Part shown: piece by piece, positions 33,666 through 45,900 of the stretch
Numbering within the stretch: position 1 is the first letter of the stretch
Layout: each line of letters begins with the position of its first letter
Assembly (NCBI GenBank): GCA_025617745.1
Contig: CM046856.1
Span: 47,817,580-47,881,579, forward strand
Source of the DNA: Heliocidaris erythrogramma
Taxonomy: Eukaryota; Echinodermata; Echinoidea; Camarodonta; Echinometridae
Length of the DNA: 64,000 nt
Reading direction: 5' to 3'
Position numbers and translations under genes: made by a program
The notes under the pieces: model-generated
Databases searched by the model: none
Told to the model about the DNA's origin: nothing
Seen by the model: the letters and a program-made list of their open reading frames with translations, nothing else

Positions 33666-34528
33666 ATGTCGTCGGATTCTGATGATGCAGGCCCAGCTGG
33701 TGGGTCTGATAAGCAGGTAACATTTGTGAATTTACTAAGAGAGCATCCAGTTCTCCTTAGTAAGTCTCAGCTGCCAAAGATAAAGGAAAAGAAAACTAAG
33801 GAAATCACTGAGCTGGTGGAAAGCTACAAACAGCTTAGTGGGATCGAACTTTCGGAAAAACAAGCGTGGAAAAAGATAAATAACATGAAGACAGAGGTGA
33901 AGTCAAAGGCCGACATGAAAAAGACAGGGAACAAGCCGTTGAAAGTAAAGGATTGGGAAAAGGTATTCCTTGATATCATCCAAGCCGAGTCGAATCCATC
34001 CTTCAGTTGTGTAAAAGGTAGGCCTCTTTCCTTACCATTCATAGCTTGAGCATGAAATAGTAGCCTTATCATCATTCACGAACCACCAGGAATATCAATT
34101 TGGGTGAAATATTTGTAATCTTTTATTTACCAACAGAACAAAATTCCTCAGTTGTTTCACTGAGAACATCACTGTTACTGGCCATCAGAACATTCTTGAA
34201 TATTAAAGATCAATGATTTTTTTCAATGAATTGTCTTTATGTCGTTTCAGGAGGAATGTCCGTTGGTGTGTCCACTAAACAACCCACACCAGCTGCTGAC
34301 TGTCCGGCTCTGGTACAAGAGGCAACGACAAGTACCGGTACAAAAAAGAGAGTTGGTGATGGTAAATCCCTCCCTCCGAGACCTGAAAAGAAAATTAAGA
34401 GATTTGCATCAGAAACTGAGGAAACGGAGGATCTCTCAACACAGGAGTTGCAGCGCCTTGTTCTGCTTGAGCAGCTGAAACTTCTTCGATTGCAACAGCA
34501 GCAGATATTAGCCAAAGAAAATATGTAA
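33666..34528 (+). CDS. Harbinger DNA-binding helper protein (Myb/SANT-like)
   Basis: Two exons, 33666-34017 and 34251-34528 (donor AAAAG|GTAGGC, acceptor TTTCAG|GAGG), joined in frame; 209 residues. The first in-frame ATG is 33666. In Harbinger elements this protein binds the nuclease and the element ends and helps nuclear import. The N-terminal half (VTFVNLLREHPVLLSKSQLP, TELVESYKQL, AWKKINNMKTEVKSK, VKDWEKVFLDIIQ) fits a Myb/SANT- or trihelix-like fold. The second exon has a basic KKIKRF patch and a C-terminal Leu/Gln-rich coiled coil (LQRLVLLEQLKLLRLQQQQ). It looks intact. Confidence 0.8.
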
Positions 34529-34639
34529 AGGTTTGGCGAAATAAATGTGGTTTACATTTCTGTCCTTGAAAACGTGTTTAATTTTTACTGATGCAAGCTG
34601 TACATCATACAAATGTACTTACCTCAGTGACCTTTAGTA

Positions 34640-35682
34640 TTATTCCTGATTTTCGTGCAGCATCTCTGCAATCGCAGCTCTGCGTTCTTGACCTCGTTCA
34701 CGTGTCCTAACATCAGCTGCTCCTTCATCGTCATCATCATCATCACCACCTTCTTCATCGCTGCTTTCTTCTGGCTCACTGAAGTCGTCATCTCTGTCCT
34801 GGAGGTATTTCGCCACGTTGTGTAACACGAAGCAAGCAACGATGACGCTTGGTACCTTCTGTAGCTGAAGCCGCACACGGTTTTGAAGGATTGGGAATCG
34901 CTTCTTGACCTGGCCGAAGCATCTTTCAATGATGACCCTTTCCTTCGTATGCACTTTGTTGAATGTTTTCTCCGCGGGATGAACAGGATTGGGGAATGGC
35001 GTCATCAACCACGGAGCAATTCCGTACCCCTCATCACCGAGGAGTAAGGCATTTCTTGGGGCAGTTTTCATAACACGACAGATATCAGAGTTTTCCAAAT
35101 CCTGCTGTCGTGGACAGAACCTGGCCAGTTAGTATCAATACTGGTGAACTTCTCATCACCATCACAGGTTCCCTGGACGTTAAGAGATGCTGAACCCTTA
35201 CGATTGATGTATTCATCACCGTGTCCATTTCTACCTCCAGGCTTTAAAATCTTGACATGCGTGCAATCAATTGCACCAATTGCATTGGGCATGCTGTAAG
35301 TAGGCCTCCTCTGCCAAGTATCCTGAGCTCGCCGAATATCATTAAAATTTCCAGGAAATTTAATCCAAATATCAGCTTTGGCCACCACCTGGGGCAAGAC
35401 TTTAGCAAATGTTTTGCAGACGGTTGTCTGATGAATTCCAATGTCTTCCCCGACCCCCCTCTGAAAACCAGGGTCGCTGATGTACCGAAGGAATACCTCC
35501 ATTTGACGTTTAACATCCAGAGCTCCTCCACGGGTCTCCTCCGAATCTTCCAGGAAATGCTGGGCCATCCACGCCACATGTTCCTCCTCAAAACGGTACA
35601 GATATCGATAATTAGTGTCCCTGCATGTCCTTCGTTCCAAATAAACCTTCTTTTTTCGTCCGATGTTCATAAATGCTGCCAT
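34640..35682 (-). pseudogene. Harbinger (HARBI1-like) DDE nuclease, one frameshift
   Basis: Cuts and pastes the element. Starts at ATG 35682 (MAAFMNIGRKKK); about 347 residues, the usual HARBI1 length. It has a helix-turn-helix (GIHQTTVCKTFAKVLPQVV) and the catalytic triad: Asp139 in AIGAIDCTHVKI, Asp192 in GSVHDSRIW and Glu253 in IIERCFGQVKKRF. The frame breaks after RIWK at a run of four A on the coding strand (35091-35094); one missing base would explain it. The C-terminus is an acidic Asp/Glu tract followed by a basic tail. Apart from this slip the gene looks young. Confidence 0.9.
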
Positions 35683-35981
35683 TTTCCTGAGCACAACCAA
35701 CTGCTTCAAAGTTCAAGTCTGGTCTGAAGGTACCTTGAAAATCTGAAGTATCTACTAGCGGAAAAGTACCATCTACTGCACTTTATTCATATGGAACACA
35801 GCAAATGCTATATTTATAAGTAAATGCTTGAGGTCAAAAAGCAGACGCTATAATCTTTAGCAAGTGCTGAGAAACCTAGGATTTTTCAAGTAGGTGCTAC
35901 TTTTTTATTCATACGGAGACAAGTAAATGCTTAAAAACTGCCAGTAAAAGCATATGCTATTTTTTATTCATTCCACCCATT

Positions 35982-37365
35982 GTCTGTGTCTAGACATACA
36001 GTACATGTATGTCATTCTATACTTTATATAGAATGCACCCTTTGCAAGCAGTGTATTTATGGGGGCATGTGTTAACCCCCCCCCCCCCCCCCCCCCAGTC
36101 AAATCAAAAGATGCCAGTGCCCCCCTCAACTGCAGTACCAAAATTATACCACTGCCTTTGCTACCTATTTTTTGCTATTACAAGGAGACATTAATCTCAA
36201 CACCAGACATTCATTTGAAGGTACTCTTTAACTTTTGATAATTAATGTTGTGTAATCAGGCGTACAAGTTGATGCAGGGGGGGGGGGGGGGAACCGGTTT
36301 TGGACAGTGACACAGCGCTTATGAAGTTTTGGCACATTTCGGCCCCTGTGCAACCCTGTATACACCCCTGCTGCGCTTGATAATTGAATTTGCATACACG
36401 TGTTTATGTCATAATGAATGTACTACTGAATTGTCTGTAGCTCTATCTTAACGTTCAGGAAAGTCCTGCTTGTGTAAGACGTAGAAATGATATTTAAATT
36501 GTCATCGAAACCCATTTGTCTGTTACCTTTATTTATCAATTCTTGTTTATCATGTTTATCAGTCTCGTCTACTTGGAATTAACTAATCTGTGGTTAGCCT
36601 ATTCTGGGGATGTACATATTTCTTTATACCAATGATAGATAGACAGGCAGAAGATAGATAGATAGCTGAATAAACTGATAGGTAACAACATATATCTTGA
36701 TGATTCTAAAGACATTGCAGGCTAAATAGTAGTTCCGTTCAGTTCTTCCGTCTTCAGAATTTATGGCGCTATTACATGTGTAATCAAAGAGTAGAAAGTT
36801 GCGTTTCTGTGTAGAAATCAGCAGTTTTTATGATATCATATAACAGCAGTATTGATCATCAGTTCATATAGACCTATACACTTGCCATATTTATAGTATT
36901 AAAACATAATGTGAATGTGATCATTGCTTGTGAAAGCCTCTTGACCAAATTATCCAAAATAGTATTGTCATGTATAAGTAGAGGGATCTTGTGATGTTGT
37001 CTAAGGACATTTAGTTCTCTTATGTTTTTTCACCCCTGAATAGTCTATAAATGCTCAATTTTGTTTACATTTTTATCTTTCATATTTTGTTTTTGAAATC
37101 CCTTACCAAACTCATATTTTCCTGAAAGAATGTATTTCTATGTGTGCTTATTATCCAATGTATATATGTATGATATTGTTGGTAATGTGCAATATTTCAA
37201 CGCACATAATCTAAGTATTTGATGAAAGTTGGAGATTTGTCAAATGAATTCAGTAAATAGCCGACCTCTGATCAAAGAAATAATAGAACATTGGGCTGGT
37301 AGTAACCAATATGTATGTGTGTGTGTTGTGGTTTTCAGTGTGATATTTCAGTTAGCTAAATTACT
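35982..37365. other. Non-coding stretch
   Basis: AT-rich DNA with C and G runs near 36077-36096 and 36279-36292. No exon or element ends seen. Confidence 0.5.
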
Positions 37366-37508
37366 GAGAGCAGAGAGAGAGCAGAGAGCAGAGAGAGAGC
37401 GCACAGAGAGAGAGAGCAGAGAGAGAGAGAGAGAGAGCAGAGAGAGAGCAGAGAGAGAGAGAGAGAGAGAGCAGAGAGAGAGAGAGAGAGCAGAGAGAGA
37501 GAGAGAGC

Positions 37509-37548
<40 letters not shown>

Positions 37549-37670
37549 CAGAGAGAGAGAGAGAGAGAGAGCGAGAGCAGACGGAGAGAGGAGAGAGAGA
37601 GGAGAGAGAGAGCACAGAGAGAGAGCAGAGAGCAGAGAGAGAGAAAAGGAGGAGGGGGGGGGGGGGTAAA
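37366..37670. repeat. GAGAGA/GCAGAGA low-complexity tract
   Basis: About 290 bases of (GA)n with interspersed GCAGAGA. The long Arg-Glu ORF on + and the Ser-Leu ORFs on - are translations of it. A poly-G run follows at 37657 and another near 37723. Confidence 0.95.
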
Positions 37671-37819
37671 AACCCCCAAAATCGAGCACAAAAGTGAAAT
37701 GAAACACTGCCCCTTTTGGCTTGGGGGGGGGGGGGGGGTAGTAGGGGTAGTGGTGGCATTCTTTTCCAGCAGGGCAATCAACTTTCAATGAGCAAAGCAA
37801 CAAGGGCATTGTCGTCAAG

Positions 37820-40800
37820 AGTGGGGGAGTTGGGGCAAGCAGATGTTAACTGAATGCTGACGTGGGGACCTATCAAGCAATAGAATTAGATACAGTTCAT
37901 GAATGTTATTACAAGGAGAGGAATGTTATTACAAAGAGAGGTAGTCTTGGGGTTTGACAATTTTCTTTCCCTGTGATTGAGTAAACGTAAACAATGCTAT
38001 TAGGTAAACAAAAGCAAATCAACCAACAACAAAAAAGGAACACTATCAAAACTGAAACGATAACTTCCCACACTACAACACACGAGAAACCAACACACAA
38101 CATGCAAAGCAATGGACACCAGTAGTAACTTAATAATTTTTTAGTGTATTTTTTTGTCTGTATGATCTCCCGAGCATTTCACAAACCCCAAATGCACATC
38201 TTTTGTTATACATACAAATAACAGCAGAACAATTATACAAAACTCTACATTTTCTCCTTCATATCTGTGTACACAGCACAATATGAAAGAATATAACAGA
38301 AAATAAAGGCAACATATCTTACTATGATTTTGGCATTAAATGACACACAAAAATAAAAGAAGCGAGTGTCTTCACTATCACATTATACAATGCATTTTCT
38401 TGTACACTGCAAAATGCATGTTTTGCGTTACATAAATAAACAATCAAATATTTACTTCAAATTTATACTCTTTCATATCTTCAATTATGCATGCATCTTT
38501 TCTTTCCTATGATTCTTCTCCTTCATCTGGAAGAAAGTCTATCTGTTGCTTAAAAGATATTTAACAATTTTACATCTATTTCTTTTTATACAACAGAAAT
38601 CAACTAATCTAACCTTAGGGAGACGATTTACGTGTCACATTTTGAATAATATAAAATTTTGCTTCTACTATACTCAACTTTACAAACATGTGGAAGATAA
38701 AGATATATGATCATATATAATAATTCTTGTCTGTCTTTACAGGTAATTGCAAGATATTTATAAACACACAAAAGCTACGAGTACATGACAAATTCATACA
38801 AAATATTCACAGAAATTTACAGGGAACACTACACGTATCTGGTGGTTACAGCTATACAAATTGCGAATTTAAAATGAAATCGCGTTTTGGGCAGTAGCGA
38901 CGATGATAATTTGCAGAATAGAAGATTACTAATCTCTGTATTAAAGCAAACTCCTTTTGAAATAAACTGCATTTTAATTGAAATATTACAAGTTCTATGA
39001 GAAAAGGACCAAGGGGCTATACCTAAAAACAGGTGCAGTTTTACCTTTGAACTAGGTTTACAAATATTTGTTATGTTTTTAAATTACTCTTTCAATAATC
39101 TGTGACATTATGTATTATTTAAAAATGAAATCTCCTGAATCTAAAGCACTACTGCATATAAACTACAAATTAATACAATGCATTGTATTGACACTTTGAA
39201 TGACCATAGAACTTAATAATAAAAGAGGAAATACACATAAGTTTGTACAAAATTTGGGGCTTTTAAACAGTCCAAATACAGAGTAGTTATTAAGTTAATT
39301 AGAGATTATTGGTCATTTCAACTTTCATAAGTTTTCTTATCTTTGGCCAATTTTTTGAAACTCTCAACCGTTTCTCTCATTTATTTGTTTAAATTTCAAC
39401 CAACTTCATATGAAGGGTTAATTCTCAAAAAAATTGCAAGTCCCTGTCATGGTAAGGCAACAACAGGAGCAAAGCCTATGCTTGAAAAAAAGTGGATAAA
39501 TGTATCCAGAAAGGTAAAATTACATATATTCAATGATTAAAAAAAAAATCATTACCTTCATGGACAATATCCTCTGTACTCATAACACATGTAAATATGC
39601 ACAGGCTACATTTTGAAATTGCATGTCTTTAGATGGTTTAATACTTTTGAAATGAATTCTACGTCTATTCATTTTAACATTTGGCCCAACGGCAAAGGCA
39701 AATATTAATACTTTTCTGTGTCACTCAGTGTAAATTTTCATATATGAACTGCCAAGAAAAATTGTTGACATCTTATTGTGTCATCAAATTTGGCATGGTA
39801 TTTTTTTCACAATATGTGCACTTTACATCTGTTTCATAAAGAAGTAGTTATTCTTAAGCAAACATTCAAATTCTTGGAGGAGACTTACTGCTTTTAACAG
39901 AGAAGGGGCACTAAACATCAAACGCTGGTGTATTCTATAAATATCTTGTCAAATATTATTTACAGTCCAGTGACTTTATGGGCTTCTGTTTAAATCCACA
40001 ATTAAACGCAACCCTCACAGGAAGAGGGTATCGAGCTGCAACAAGCACAAATCATTAATGCGAAATAAATCAAGGCACATATTATTAAAGCAAAATAGAT
40101 CAAAAATAAATCAATAATTATGAGGTGCTCTAAGAACAGTGACACAATCACAAGAAAAGAACACAAGGCTCTGTTCCCACCTCTTAGACTGGTTGGTTTA
40201 TGTATACACAGTGAGCGCTTGACCGAATAGTGTGAACAACCCCCTCTTCTGTCTATTGTGTACAGCACATGCAGAATGATTGAGATGTCAGCGTGGGGTT
40301 GTGCACAACGCTTTGCAGCATTGTCCAAGCAATGGGAACGTGCCGTGACATACACAGATTTCACACTGAACCTTGTATAATATAATCATCTCTTACACTC
40401 TTTATACAAGCTACAATTGCACTGACAAGAAACTACCGCACCACATTTTTCTCCTCTCGAGACACGGAAACTGCGTTCCGATTGTACATCTACAGACTTA
40501 GCCTTAGAAGCAATATATATATATCAATATACATACACCATATAGTCATAGAAGTGTGTACAAAAAACATATGTAATACACCATCAAATAATGATAGTTA
40601 GTCTCAATTATTTTTTTTTACAAAAGATTTTCGTGTGATTGTAAAATTATACAAAAATATCAGATTCGATGGTGACCTAGATCAACAAGTCATATTTCAC
40701 TAACTTTTTTTTCTTCTCACAATTAATGAAGTTGAAACAAACACATCGACAAAATACACATTACAGTTCATTATCCTTTTGCTCTATCTCAAGTTTTGAG

Positions 40801-42920
40801 GAAAAGATTTATATGACATGATAGACATACTTCTTCTACGGATACCATTAATAGATACCTGCACAATTTGCATGGAATTGATCTACTTGATACAAAGCAG
40901 GCAGAAATATTACCATGTCAATAAAACACAGTGCAGCAGAAGAAGATGTGAGTGATTGTCACATGATATCATAAAGGAAGTGATGATCCTACAAAATTGC
41001 ATGAGGCAAAAAAAATGCCTCCGAAAATGCCTCCAAACAGTCATTCTTGACATGGGCACGTACACGTACATGTACCAGTACACACTAAGTGCCTTTATTC
41101 ACTATGAGAACTTGCGATTCTCAAGAAATGAACAAATAACCCTAGCATGTTTATGTACCCTGGAAAAAAAAAACCCTCTTAATACTTGGCTATTTACTTC
41201 CTGTTGGGGGAATACACCACCTACAATATAAAACATGGTTATACGGAAGAGTATCTCATAATACAAGTAGAATCATTCCACATTGTTGTTAAAGATAAAG
41301 TTGAGTTCTGGTCATGCGATTACATTGTGAACGAAACTGTCTAGAAGCAATTGGGAAAGGTTGATCATGTCTAAATAAGAACTGATGTATACTGTGAGGT
41401 CTTGGAATCATCAAAATGATAAGAAATTGACCCAATCTCGCTGAAAAGCAAAAGCAGTGCACATAGAAATGGGTATATGGGACTACACACACAAGTGGCA
41501 TGAATGTTTGGCCAGAACACTTCAGCTATTTCTTGTCATATTTCAAATATGAGGGAATTTGAAAAGCAGTCCTTTCCAAGGGACATTTCTACTATGATGT
41601 CCTTCCAAACTGACATAAAAGGAATGAAAAAGCTCAAATTATTTGTCACCTTTCCCAGAACTCAACCTTCTCTATCAACTTTGTTGTGCCATAGCATTTC
41701 TCTCTACAACAAAATTGGGTGGGGTACACAATATCCATTTGGCTGTGCTATTTAGACCAAACGATTCATGTGACCCTTCCCATACTCATTTTGCTGCAGC
41801 AAGATACTGCGAGAGGCTTTCTTCCTCTTTCTTTCACTTTTACGCAACTTATCTAAGCGCCTGTAACATGTCGCAGGCAACACAGCCTAGCGGCCTCAAC
41901 ACGCTACATCTTTACAGAGAACGGGGGGCACAACTTGCGGGCACAGAACACGGTCCAGCCGCATGCATCGTGGTCACTAAAACCTATAAGGTTGAAGGTT
42001 CAAGACTACACTAGAGGTTTTGACATCACAGGCCCAAACACTGACATGACATTGGACAGAGGTCATTAAATTGGGCCTAGAAGTATTAAACTGTTAATAT
42101 TTGTTTCCTGTTTCAAGTTTGATTTGTAAAATACAAGATAGAATTCCCTTGGAAGATATCCTTTCCTCTATCAGATAATGACAGATGTGCACTGAGCAGT
42201 GACTCGATTAAGTTTCAATCTACAATGGAGTTCTGGAATTGTTGGAAGCATCTAAAATATATTTGCACCAACGTTGTATACAAGTGCCCCTCACTGTACA
42301 CAAGTAATGCTATCTTAGTGTCATCAAAACAGTATGATGATAGATATCTGTGCTCACTTGAAAAAAACCCTCAAATCTGGCCCGATACTTGATACAATTA
42401 GAAATCAATTTGCAGAGATACTATTTACAATCTGTTTTGGAAAAGGAGCCACTATTGAAATAATGGTAAGATGTAGTAATACAATTTGTTGCTAAAAGAG
42501 ACATTTGCCACAGATTACGAGGCATTAGAGCATACTAGAAGTTTCAAAGACTTCACAACACTATTATCTCAATCACCTCTCTAGCACATCTCATATGGCA
42601 TGATTAACCCGTTGAATAATCGGCTCAAGCCAACTCAGGCTGGAGTATTATGAAGAATGTATGTTACACCAAATCGATTTGTATTCAACAGGTTAAGATA
42701 TAGAGCATCACAAGCATTACCTGTGCTGAGGTCTACGTAGATAACAAGCAAATTCTACCTATCAAGGGTACATCTTGCATTGTCACTCTCAAATGAGCAT
42801 ATGAGAATAGACCTTTCCACAGCAGATCTGGCAACCCGTGCCTGTGCCACACAACAGAGTATGCCCACCACTCTCGTTTGTTGCTGCCACATGCGGTAGG
42901 CAACGCAGGATGTGTTGCCT
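37820..42920. other. Non-coding, possibly the long 3' UTR of DIP2
   Basis: About 5 kb directly downstream (on the - strand) of the DIP2 stop codon. AT-rich and unusually free of recognisable repeats between about 38.1 and 41.28 kb; one TTAA-type MITE lies at 41289-41675. I could not choose a poly(A) site, so how much is transcribed is unknown. Confidence 0.35.
41289..41675. mobile_element. TTAA-type MITE, copy 2
   Basis: Left TTAA at 41289-41292 is followed by AGATAAAGTTGAGTTCTGG. The right end is CCCAGAACTCAACCTTCTCT with the TTAA decayed. The interior shares GAATCATCAAAATGATAAG with copy 1. Confidence 0.7.
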
Positions 42921-45900
42921 CTACATGTTGTAGGCCACATAGATGGGGTCAAGCTGGTCCGCCAGGAATCCATCTCTCAAGTGCATGCGTTGCTTCTCAC
43001 CCCTGGAGTTGATGGGGATGACAGCAGGGTCGACCATCACGACCACGCCCACGATGAGGTAGTGCTCCTCCAGGACGGCATTGGTAACCAAGGGCACCAG
43101 GTCGAGGGCCTCCGATTCCTTGCCATCGAGCTCGACGACCACCACCAATAGGTTGGTCCAGGTGAAGACAGCACTAGGGAAAGAAAAGAAAAAATAAAAA
43201 TTGATCATAAGAGCTTTTACTTTATTATATCTCCTCATGTTCCACAAAATCTTTACTCAATATCACCGTGCAAATCTTTGCAAATGATTTATGTATTCTC
43301 TGTATCACTTGGGTAGCATTTGGACATTAATGGCATACTGCAAAGAATTTTTTTCTCACAGATCAAACAAATTTGCTAAGTTCTCCTTTTTTTAACACTC
43401 GTCAAATTTCTAGATTCAACCTTTGACTAAACTTATAAGTATCCCTAATCCTAAACTAATTGCAATCCACACCTAACCGTTTTCTTTGTGGGAAAAAATC
43501 CTAGAGCAACTGTCTGCAGAACAAAATATTCCCAAAGCAAATGTTAGATCACCTATCAATGACCATGACATTATCTGTCTTTTCAATTCATCCTTTTATA
43601 CCCTTTCTTCTTTTCATTCAATCTTTTAGGTATCTTAGTATGGGGTTCTTAATCTATACAATCTATCAATGAATCCATTAATATATTGCCCTCTTTTACC
43701 ATTACCATTCTTCTTTGATGTCTTTGTCTCTTACCATTCACACACATTCTTGTGGCATCTTAGTACAGTGTTTTCGATATCTATAGGATGGTACCTCATT
43801 CCTCGCATCATCAACGTCTCATCAAGAGAACCCACAACAAACAGAGCATCATGGCGATCTGTCAAAGATAGGATTAATACATTTTATTAGACATCTTTCA
43901 TGGTAGAACATACATTCAAAATTATTTGGTTATTGCTTAGAAAAGTTTAGGTTTACAAGGCATCTCCCATTAGGGGGAATCCATTATGTAATATCAGTGT
44001 GAATTCCTCCATTCAATCTGGAAATCTGTAAAACAGCAATATTATCGTGTAGTTGCCTCATTAAGACTTGGCGACCACATTCCTAGAAGATTAATGTCAA
44101 ACCCACCTCCATCAGCCTGTGTGAGATCAGTTCTCTTGAGAAAGCCAAGGTATCCGGTCCTGGCAAACGTCCCGTGGGTCTCACCCGTCCTCAGCTGGGC
44201 AGTGAAGTGATCGTTGTGCAACGACTCGTCCCCATAGATGGTGAAGTAACCGCAGGAGTTGTGAGGCGAGGAAACCCAGATCTAAAAGATAGAATAACAG
44301 TAATGATTATTATAGTAATGATAATGATAATGATAATGGCTATTGCTACCTTCAATACAGGTAGAATGATATTTAAAGCTACATTTATATTGTACACACA
44401 TCCATCCCAAGGGATGCTGAAGGCACCTACAAAGAACAACAATTACCCTGGCTTTAGCCAAGCTTCCCCAAGGAGCAGAAAGCATTCAAGCAATTACTTC
44501 CTACCAGGTGCCCATTTACTACACCTGAGTGGAGAATAGTAACTGTAGATAAATGTCTTGCCAAACGACAAAATGCCATGTCTGGGACTTAAAGTGCCAA
44601 TCACTTGGTCCATAGTCTGGCTACTTATCCACTAGACGATGGCATCTCCACTGGTCACATGCTATGCCACCAGTAATAAGGCAACTTAGAGATTAAAGTT
44701 ATTATTAAAGAGAAGGTAGAGTTCTGGGAAAAGGTGAAAATTAATTTGTGAGCTTTCTCATTCCTTTTATGTCAGTTTGGAAGAACATCATAGTAGAAAT
44801 GTCCCCTGAAAAAGGATTGGTTTCCAAATGCCCCCATATTCAAAATATGATGAGAAGTGTTTGGGCCAAACATTTATGCCACATGTGTGTACAGTCCCAC
44901 ATACCCATTGCTGTGTGCAGTGCATGTGCTTTACAGCAAGATTAGGCCTTTTTTTCTTATAATTTTGATGATTCCAAAACCTTACAGTATACCCCAATTC
45001 ACATGTAGCCATGATCATCATTCATAAAGTGCATTGAAACAGTTTCTTTTACAGTGTAATCGCATGACCAGAACTCATATTTATCTTTAAAAGGGTAAGT
45101 TACCTCTCCGAGATGAGAATCAGCGCATTGTCCCATGGTCTCTGGATGGGCTATTACAATCTTTACGCCAGGCAAGATCTAATAACATAAAATGAGAGAA
45201 AACAACTATTTACAACAATTCAAATCTGAGATAGGAAGACAAACTCATACCACAAATGTTCTGCTGAGAGCCAGACTCATGTCCTCATGCTCAGAGTTAA
45301 AGGGAAGCTTGAGTTCTGGGAAAAGTCAAAAATCATTTGTGAGCTTTCTCATTCTTATTACGTTAGCTTGGAAGATTACCATAGTAGATATGTCCCCTGA
45401 AAAGGATTGCTCTTCAAATGCCCTCACATTCAAAATATGACAAGAAGCAGCTGAAATAATCAGGCTGAACATTTGTGTGTAGTCCCATGTACACATTTAT
45501 GTGTGCAGTGCATGTAACTCTTAGCAGGATTGAGTCAAGTTCTTATTTTGGTGATTCCAAAACCTTACGGCATACACCAATTCTTACGTGCTATATAATC
45601 AACCTTTCCCAAATGGCTTTGAGACAGTTTCTATCACAATTCAATTTCATGACCAGAACTCAACTTTATCTTAAACACCCTTCTGGCTTGTTAACAGATC
45701 TTATATCAAGTTAACCCATCGACTACTGAGTTTTCATATTCCTCATAGGTTTAATACAGGGACCAACAGGTTCTAGCAGGCAACGGGTTAATAGTGCTTT
45801 TCTGATGATGGTAGCATAATGGTTAACAAAGAATCTTTTACTTTCAACATAATGCAAACCTTTTGTCACATTTTTTTTCTTCTCAGTTTTCAATCCATCC

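Larger units (their letters stand above)
33285..35978. mobile_element. Harbinger DNA transposon (autonomous type, one frameshift)
   Basis: 2,694 bp with 30-bp inverted ends matching at 29 positions (GGGTGGAATGAATAAAAAAT, then AGCACATGCT or AGCATATGCT), flanked by ATT on both sides (33282-33284 and 35979-35981), the 3-bp duplication expected for this superfamily. It carries the standard pair of genes: a DNA-binding helper on the + strand and a DDE nuclease on the - strand, converging. Sub-terminal regions hold many AGCANNTGCT palindromes. Confidence 0.93.

Noticed and set aside
37229..37818. Arg/Glu-rich + strand ORF and three Ser/Leu-rich - strand ORFs
   Set aside because: Translations of a GA-rich low-complexity tract in all frames.
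41504..42014. + strand ORFs of 83 and 123 codons
   Set aside because: They overlap the end of a MITE and show no conserved content or splice context.
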